A DNA stretch of 34,025 nucleotides from an uncultured Bacteroidales bacterium. Its GTDB lineage: Bacteria > Bacteroidota > Bacteroidia > Bacteroidales > Paludibacteraceae. Every line of letters begins with the position of its first letter. Position 1 is the first letter of the stretch. Location of the stretch: assembly GCA_937910305.1 (NCBI GenBank), contig CALEPS010000056.1:1-34025 (forward strand), in the 5' to 3' direction. Below the pieces are notes generated by a model that saw only the letters and a list, made by a program, of their open reading frames with translations, ran no database searches and was not told the DNA's origin. Below are positions 30,687 through 34,025 of this stretch, in pieces. The translations under genes were made by a program, and so were the position numbers.

Positions 30687-31046
30687 ATGACAACATCACA
30701 AACCTCGCCTGCACCGCAGGCAAAGACGCGCAAGCGTCGTAACGCGTACCGTGATCTCGCTATCGAGTATTACGCGCGTAACTCATCATCCGTCCTGGCC
30801 ATCACGCATCAGCACTGGCCTGACCAACCGTGGACATCGCAGCCCGAACTGGCGCGGCTCCTCTCCGACGAAATAGGATGGGAGGTGGACTACCGTTCCC
30901 TCTCGCGACAACTCAGACGAGTCCACCGGTTCGACCATGCCGTTCGCGAGAGGATCTTCCAACTCATCTCTGATGATGCACTTTGTGGCAGATGGAATTC
31001 CTCAAACCACGAAAATGTTGTACCTTTGCGTCGTAATTCAATTTAA
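30687..31046 (+). CDS. Small basic protein of unknown family, possible DNA-binding partner of the adjacent ATPase
   Basis: I do not recognise a family in this 119-residue protein. The N-terminal 20 residues are disordered and basic (SQTSPAPQAKTRKRRNAYRD). The middle (PWTSQPELARLLSDEIGWEV, DYRSLSRQLRRVHRFDH) has the look of a helix-turn-helix: two helices separated by a short turn, with Arg-rich recognition-like positions. It is followed after two bases by the RecA/RepA-like ATPase gene, so both are probably one operon downstream of the attenuator-like terminator. A DNA-binding role, such as an initiator accessory or repressor, is inference. The ATG at 30687 follows TTGTTGCATT. Confidence 0.72.
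   Translation: MTTSQTSPAPQAKTRKRRNAYRDLAIEYYARNSSSVLAITHQHWPDQPWTSQPELARLLSDEIGWEVDYRSLSRQLRRVHRFDHAVRERIFQLISDDALCGRWNSSNHENVVPLRRNSI
31021..31028 (+). promoter_or_regulatory. Possible internal -7 element before the ATPase gene
   Basis: TACCTTTG lies inside the last codons of the preceding gene, 20 bases before the ATPase ATG. The -7 match is exact, but no TTTG occurs 19-21 bases upstream, so it may be chance. Confidence 0.3.
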
Positions 31047-31048
31047 CT

Positions 31049-32119
31049 ATGAAAACGGAAGATTTATCGATTATTGACCAACTGGCACTGCTGCGGATCA
31101 CGGCTTCGGCAGACATTCCGCCGCATGAGTTCCTCTATTCCTGGAACGGCACACCCTGTTTCGCACGGGGGGAACTGGTTGCCGTCACCGGCAAAGCCAA
31201 ATCCGGCAAGACCTACCTCAACTCGCTGCTCATGGCGGCTGCGGGCGGGACGGGATGCTTGGGACTACAACGCCTCAGAGAACAACCCTTGCGTGTCGTT
31301 TGGATTGACACCGAACAGAGTGAGGACACCACCTGCGAGATCTTGCGGGACAGGATAGGACCGCTGATGGACCGCCCGCCTGATGACGACCACTACCATG
31401 TCTTCAACCTCCGCCAGGTGCGGTGGCAGGACCGCATGACACTCGTCCTGTCTGCTATTGCCATCTGCAAACCCGAACTCGTCATCTTTGACGGCATCCG
31501 GGATGTGGTGGGAGATATCAACAACTACGAAGAGGCGCAGAACACCATCGCACAACTGCTACGGGTGGCTTCGGAGTTCCGCACATGTATCGTCTGTGTC
31601 CTCCACCAGAACAAAGCGGTGGAGGACAAGACGCTACGCGGCGCTTTGGGCTCGGAGCTGCAAAACAAAAGCTTTGAGACATACGAGTGTACCAAGAATC
31701 CAGACACGCGTATCTTCTCCGTCAGGCAATCTGCCACACGCAAATACGACATGCCGAACCGTATCGATTTCTGCCTCTCGCCCGACGGACTGCCTATGGC
31801 TTGTACGCCTCCCGAACCCTCCTCTTTGTCCGGTGCTCCGACCGTCAGGGCGGAGAAAACAGCCTTCAACCCCGACTTCGTTTCCGACAACAAAATCGAC
31901 AAAAACAAGTTATTCGGAACTGTCCTGGCTCAAAAATCGCTGACATGGTACAACCTGAGAGATCAATTAATGAAAACGGCTAATATCCGCAGTCCGCATT
32001 TTGCCGAAACACTGATCACTGAGGCTCGCGACTGCGGGATACTCCAAATGGTTATTAACGATGGGAAAAGAGAGTATGCACTGCAACTACAAAAACAACT
32101 TTTTGACGAGGATACCTGA
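31049..32119 (+). CDS. RecA-like P-loop ATPase (RepA/AAA_25-type)
   Basis: Predicted hexameric-helicase-like or recombinase-like ATPase, 356 residues. Walker A is GKAKSGKT (about residue 48-55), preceded by CFARGELVAVT. Next come WIDTEQSEDT (the acidic residue after strand 2, typical of RepA/KaiC/RecA folds), Walker B LVIFDGIRD (about 144-152) and a sensor-like strand CIVCVLHQNKAVEDKTLRGA. The C-terminal 90 residues (LFGTVLAQKSLTWYNLRDQL...) look like a winged-helix appendix. RepA-type ATPases act in plasmid or element replication; similar genes occur in integrated elements and phages. Here it follows a small basic protein and precedes a long inverted repeat. Function in replication or element maintenance is inferred. 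Confidence 0.85.
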   Translation: MKTEDLSIIDQLALLRITASADIPPHEFLYSWNGTPCFARGELVAVTGKAKSGKTYLNSLLMAAAGGTGCLGLQRLREQPLRVVWIDTEQSEDTTCEILRDRIGPLMDRPPDDDHYHVFNLRQVRWQDRMTLVLSAIAICKPELVIFDGIRDVVGDINNYEEAQNTIAQLLRVASEFRTCIVCVLHQNKAVEDKTLRGALGSELQNKSFETYECTKNPDTRIFSVRQSATRKYDMPNRIDFCLSPDGLPMACTPPEPSSLSGAPTVRAEKTAFNPDFVSDNKIDKNKLFGTVLAQKSLTWYNLRDQLMKTANIRSPHFAETLITEARDCGILQMVINDGKREYALQLQKQLFDEDT

Positions 32120-32176
32120 GCCCGTTAGTACTACATACGCCCCCTTTAAAGGGGGGTATGTGTACGTACTAAGGGC
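32120..32176. repeat. Long imperfect inverted repeat right after the ATPase stop
   Basis: GCCC (32120-32123) pairs with GGGC (32173-32176), and TTAGTAC (32125-32131) with GTACTAA (32166-32172). ACATAC (32133-32138) pairs with GTATGT (32056+100 to 32161, that is 32156-32161), and CCCCC (32140-32144) with GGGGG (32151-32155), around TTTAAA. Over 20 paired positions in 57 bases, beginning one base after the ATPase stop. It is too long and lacks a U-run, so it is not a standard terminator. Confidence 0.8.
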
Positions 32177-32371
32177 GTCAAGCGGTATCCTGTCAAACGC
32201 CTATCAACATTGTCCATTGGGTCGGATGCTATCCGACATGCACTCAATCAGCACTCATTTACGGTACCACTTCGTTACCACTACGGTACGTCCGAGGCCG
32301 ATTACAAACTCTGTGCACTTTTGTCGCATCTTTGCGACAACATAGTATTAACCCTTATAAACCAATTTTTT
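32177..32371. other. Gene-free spacer with two further hairpins
   Basis: No convincing coding signal. It holds a perfect hairpin GTCGGAT-GCT-ATCCGAC (32221-32237), an imperfect repeat of GGTACCACT / GTTACCACT / ACGGTACG (about 32262-32292), and the inverted repeat TTGTCGCA-TCTT-TGCGACAA (32321-32340), 32 bp before the next start codon. The last is well placed to be an operator or a 5' leader element. I see no exact TAnnTTTG promoter box with a -33 partner here. Confidence 0.6.
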
Positions 32372-32644
32372 ATGCATGTTGAACTAATCACACCTATTGC
32401 CAAACTGCATGGCAAACTCAATGGCAAAGCGCCATTCTATTTCAAAACAATCAATGGCAAAACCTACGTCCAACGTTGCCCGAACCGCAGCATGCAACCG
32501 CCTACTGCCGCGCAAAACGCTGCCAAACAGCGGTTCACCGCTATCGCAAAGATGGTCAGGAAGATGATGGCGGAGGGATCCAAGAAAAGCAGAAAGCAAC
32601 TGTGGAAAATTGCTGCGAAAGCCTATGACGAAGCAAATCACTAA
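32372..32644 (+). CDS. Small basic protein, paralogue A of an unnamed family
   Basis: 90-residue, strongly basic protein. The frame is open upstream to 32210, but that part crosses the hairpin-rich spacer and the region before ATG 32372 has no coding character, so 32372 is preferred. Core features are FYFKTINGKTYVQRCPN followed by PPTAAQNAAKQRFTAIAKMVRK and a Lys/Arg-rich end. The same pattern, YF-basic-T...GKT...P.AAQ..AK.RF, recurs in the 33575-33913 product, so the two are paralogues despite low overall identity. I recall similar small proteins in Bacteroidota genomes without a known role. Nucleic-acid binding is plausible from charge only. It overlaps the next ORF by 20 bases. Confidence 0.75.
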   Translation: MHVELITPIAKLHGKLNGKAPFYFKTINGKTYVQRCPNRSMQPPTAAQNAAKQRFTAIAKMVRKMMAEGSKKSRKQLWKIAAKAYDEANH

Positions 32645-32864
32645 AACCGCCATCGCCGAACGGCTGAACGAGGTACTCGGTGCAGACGTAGGCATGCAAG
32701 GGCTCAAGACACTGCTCTACGGATGGACACGGAAGGACCCGCAACTGCGAACCAACATCAACCATCGGAAATGGCTTTTCGCCTACGAACTGGAGGAACT
32801 GTCCGCCTATGCCGGATATGATCTCACTCCCCGGAATACCGATTCCATTTGCGAAAACGATTAG
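32625..32864 (+). CDS. Short unknown protein, possible helix-turn-helix
   Basis: 79 residues from ATG 32625 (an upstream in-frame start at 32610 is also possible). It overlaps the end of the preceding gene, suggesting translational coupling. The sequence has two predicted helical parts, KTAIAERLNEVLGADVGMQG and WLFAYELEELSAYAGYDLTP, the second reminiscent of the end of Cro/XRE-type small regulators. No family is recognised. A promoter box begins right at its stop codon (32862-32864), so it ends the transcription unit that starts upstream. Confidence 0.62.
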   Translation: MTKQITKTAIAERLNEVLGADVGMQGLKTLLYGWTRKDPQLRTNINHRKWLFAYELEELSAYAGYDLTPRNTDSICEND

Positions 32865-32895
32865 TTGCACACCTCGCAAAAAAGCAGTATCTTTG
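32864..32895 (+). promoter_or_regulatory. Promoter of the structured-RNA region
   Basis: GTTG (32864-32867, one mismatch to TTTG), 20-base spacer, TATCTTTG (32888-32895). It contains AAAAAAGCAGTATCTTTGCA (32878-32897), the shared block. The expected start is at or near 32900, the first base of a 9-bp closing helix. Confidence 0.75.
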
Positions 32896-32899
32896 CATT

Positions 32900-32988
32900 G
32901 GATTTGAGAGAGATAAGATAATGAGTCTCCGGGGCGCTTGTCGCTTCCTTCTCAGTCTCGGAAACTCAAAAAGGAAGGCCTCAAATCC
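32900..32988 (+). ncRNA. Candidate structured RNA, domain 1
   Basis: GGATTTGAG (32900-32908) is exactly complementary to CTCAAATCC (32980-32988), closing a domain of 89 bases that begins at the predicted transcription start. Inside, GAGT-C-TCC (32923-32930) can pair with GGA-A-ACTC (32960-32967), and CTTCCTT (32944-32950) with AAGGAAG (32971-32977). The order A-B-A'-B' means these form either a pseudoknot or two alternative folds. There is no ORF of note. I do not recognise a known RNA family. Confidence 0.6.
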
Positions 32989-33041
32989 CACGCGTGTAAA
33001 GAAGCTTGATCTTTGAAACGATTTGATTAAAACGAAAATGC

Positions 33042-33161
33042 GGCAGGACGGCTACCGATGTAGCCTAATGCTTGGCGGCTAAAGGTTCCTTGTGAGCAAG
33101 CTCCCAATGCCCCTATAACCGCGAAGCATTCCGCCCGACTTCAATAAGTCGTCCGTCTGCC
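33042..33161 (+). ncRNA. Candidate structured RNA, domain 2 (four-way junction)
   Basis: A closing helix GGCAG-(G)-AC (33042-33049) pairs with GT-CTGCC (33155-33161). Three arms branch from it: GGCTAC-CGAT-GTAGCC (33050-33065); a long arm AATGCTT-G-GCGG (33067-33078) pairing with CCGC-G-AAGCATT (33119-33130), carrying an inner GAG-CAAG-CTC hairpin (33094-33103); and CGACTT-CAAT-AAGTCG (33136-33151). Nearly all bases of the junction are accounted for. It lies 54 bases after domain 1 on the same predicted transcript. It has no reading frame and matches no RNA family I know. Confidence 0.65.
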
Positions 33162-33209
33162 TTACAAAAATAATAAAAAATAAGAAAAATCTATGCAGCG
33201 CGAAGCGAT

Positions 33210-33268
33210 GGACAATTCACAATGCACAATGGACAATTCACAATGCACAATGGACAATTCACAATGGA
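33210..33268. repeat. Tandem 21-bp repeat (GGACAATTCACAATGCACAAT)
   Basis: A 21-bp unit, GGACAATTCACAATGCACAA plus T, occurs twice in full (33210-33230, 33231-33251) and once truncated (33252-33268). Same style as the repeated-word spacers elsewhere in the window. It follows the structured-RNA region. Confidence 0.85.
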
Positions 33269-33292
33269 TCCGCATGGTATTTTTCTCATTTT

Positions 33293-33313
33293 CCATCCCG
33301 GAGGGATATTTTT
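33293..33313 (+). terminator. Short intrinsic terminator candidate
   Basis: ATCCC-GGA-GGGAT (33295-33307) followed by ATTTTT. Could end the RNA transcript starting near 32900. The stem is only 5 bp, so strength is uncertain. Confidence 0.5.
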
Positions 33314-33327
33314 GTAAGGCGGTAGTA

Positions 33328-33345
33328 CGGCACTATTGAGTGCCG
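33328..33345. repeat. Perfect 7-bp hairpin
   Basis: CGGCACT-ATTG-AGTGCCG. Stands between the short terminator candidate and the cloverleaf-like RNA; it may be an upstream part of the latter. Confidence 0.55.
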
Positions 33346-33363
33346 GACGGAACGGGACTTGGG

Positions 33364-33445
33364 GCGGCGGAACGAGGAGCTTGCTCATCGGGCTGACGAA
33401 CCATAGCCCCGTAAAGGCTCATCGGAGCCGAACCGCCGCATTTTT
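33364..33445 (+). ncRNA. tRNA-sized cloverleaf-like RNA ending in a U-run
   Basis: GCGGCGG (33364-33370) pairs with CCGCCGC (33433-33439), a 7-bp acceptor-like helix of a 76-base domain. Three arms follow: CGAGGAG-CTTG-CTCATCG (33373-33390, one G-A mismatch), GGCT-N10-AGCC (33391-33408) and GGCTC-ATCG-GAGCC (33416-33429). A TTTTT run (33441-33445) comes right after, so the fold could also terminate transcription. There is no T-loop consensus and no 7-base anticodon loop, so it is not a functional tRNA. Confidence 0.55.
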
Positions 33446-33485
33446 GATTTACTTAAGTTAACCATTAAACCAAACCTAAACCAAA

Positions 33486-33557
33486 ATGGCAGAAATCAAA
33501 CCCGGAGCGTCTTCCCGACGGAACGGGAAGAGCGGCTTCCGCCTAGAAGGGAATTAA
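33486..33557 (+). CDS. 23-codon leader-like ORF sharing its start with the next gene
   Basis: ATGGCAGAAATCAAACCC opens a 23-residue ORF (MAEIKPGASSRRNGKSGFRL, then EGN) ending in TAA at 33555-33557. Its first six codons are identical at the protein level to those of the gene at 33575. The ORF contains two hairpins, TCTTCCCG-N6-CGGGAAGA (33510-33531) and GCGG-CTT-CCGC (33532-33542). It may be a leader peptide, or the remains of a duplication of the gene's 5' end interrupted by an insertion. Translation is unproven. Confidence 0.4.
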   Translation: MAEIKPGASSRRNGKSGFRLEGN

Positions 33558-33574
33558 CTAAATCTTAACTATCA

Positions 33575-33913
33575 ATGGCAGAAATCAAACCTATGGCATT
33601 GATCGAATCAATGCGCAAGAAGGTGTGCATGCACTCCGACGTGTATTTCCGTACCAACAGACAGACCGGCAAGACAACGACCGGCAAGCTCTGCTACCCT
33701 TCCACCAAAGCGCCTTCCGCTGCGCAGACCAAAGCGAAAGAGCGATTCGCCAAAGTGGTGGCGGCAGTCCGGACGATCCTCACGGACCCTACGGAGAAAG
33801 CCAAACTGGAGGCAGAGTACAAATCCCAAACCAAGTACGGTTCGCTCTTCGGCTATGCGATGCACAAGCTGAGTCCGAATTACGATTCCGACGGAAACGT
33901 AATCGGAAATTAA
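33575..33913 (+). CDS. Small basic protein, paralogue B of an unnamed family
   Basis: 112-residue protein sharing with the 32372-32644 product the pattern YFRT...GKT...CYP...PSAAQTKAKERFAKVVAAVR. The N-terminus MAEIKPMALIESMRKKV differs, and a C-terminal extension (KYGSLFGYAMHKLSPNYDSD) is unique to this copy. Predicted: a small N-terminal beta hairpin and a long helical middle, positively charged. The ATG at 33575 is the second occurrence of ATGGCAGAAATCAAACC in 90 bp. It is followed by a repeated AAAAATT spacer and the start of a small membrane-peptide gene. Function unknown; a structural or DNA-binding role is a guess from charge. Confidence 0.78.
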   Translation: MAEIKPMALIESMRKKVCMHSDVYFRTNRQTGKTTTGKLCYPSTKAPSAAQTKAKERFAKVVAAVRTILTDPTEKAKLEAEYKSQTKYGSLFGYAMHKLSPNYDSDGNVIGN

Positions 33914-33939
33914 AAATTAAAAATTAAAAATTCAAAATT
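33909..33939. repeat. Reiterated-word spacer (TTAAAAA)
   Basis: TTAAAAA four times, then TTCAAAA, between paralogue B and the final gene. Same type as other spacers here; it sits immediately before an ATG. Confidence 0.6.
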
Positions 33940-34025
33940 ATGACACGTAAAGAAATTATCAAGGTAGTCATCTCGGTCCTCATTGCAGCCCTGACGGCTC
34001 TGGCGGCTTCGCTCGGACTCTCGTC
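33940..34025 (+). CDS. 'Smalltalk'-type small membrane peptide (truncated by window end)
   Basis: Starts at ATG 33940 and runs off the right edge after 28 full codons: a basic head (MTRKEIIKVV), then a hydrophobic helix rich in Ala and Leu (ISVLIAALTALAASLGLS). Length, charge pattern and end closely resemble the Bacteroidota 'smalltalk' proteins, about 30-35 residues, which usually precede an N-acetylmuramoyl-L-alanine amidase gene and often lie near HU-like and VapE/primase-type genes. The complete product and its neighbour are outside the window, so the assignment rests on pattern alone. Confidence 0.65.
   Translation, partial: MTRKEIIKVVISVLIAALTALAASLGLS

Noticed and set aside
32210..32371. 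N-terminal extension of paralogue A up to 32210
   Set aside because: The extension crosses two hairpins and shows no coding character; ATG 32372 aligns with the conserved core.
33364..33439. A third tRNA gene
   Set aside because: Size and 7-bp outer helix fit, but there is no T-loop consensus, no 7-base anticodon loop and no D-loop GG.

Overview
The window is a chromosomal segment of a member of the Bacteroidales (Bacteroidota). Three things support this: a complete gliding/type IX secretion (T9SS) gene set, a fumarate reductase/succinate dehydrogenase operon of the Bacteroidota type, and many promoters with the Bacteroidota pattern TTTG-N19/20-TAnnTTTG. I cannot name a genus. Protein-coding density is high up to about 28.4 kb and drops sharply after that.

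Left part (1-14.4 kb): the 3' end of malQ (4-alpha-glucanotransferase) faces a minus-strand porQ-cmk-ispH operon. A divergent plus-strand sdhCAB (frdCAB) respiratory operon ends in a hairpin terminator. Next come minus-strand genes for a secreted pectate lyase, a von Willebrand factor A lipoprotein, YbeY and an SpmA/SpmB-type membrane protein. The last is back to back with plus-strand genes for an O-methyltransferase and a cobalamin adenosyltransferase.

Central part (14.5-28.5 kb): one long plus-strand gene train. It holds a small DUF2795 protein, porP, gldK, gldL, gldM and gldN (the T9SS core and motor), then ftsX, a DUF3098 protein, uppP, truB, queA, ung, polA and a DUF4886 protein. Several junctions overlap by 1-4 bases. 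The T9SS is therefore split between porQ at 3 kb and porP-gldKLMN at 15-21 kb. The pectate lyase, which carries a conserved-looking C-terminal tail, is a plausible cargo.

Right part (28.5-34.0 kb): RNA-rich and accessory in character. It contains tRNA-Asp with its 3' end duplicated nearby, tRNA-Arg, an array of five 22-bp repeats, an unrecognised 327-residue protein, and then an island. The island has a promoter that runs straight into an intrinsic terminator, a small basic protein, a RecA/RepA-like ATPase, a long inverted repeat, two paralogous small basic proteins, a short unknown protein, and the start of a 'smalltalk'-type small membrane peptide cut by the window end. Between these genes lie at least three regions with strong, multi-helix RNA folding potential and no convincing ORF. 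Three of the promoters here share an almost identical 20-base block. This island is the best candidate for an undescribed system.

A pattern runs through the whole window: many intergenic spacers are short reiterated words (for example TTGAAAA, ACCTTTC, AAATGAG or GTACGAAGG). Some of these runs supply start codons or N-termini. Similar repeats also lie inside coding sequences, notably ispH and polA; in polA they occupy the place of the 3'-5' exonuclease domain.
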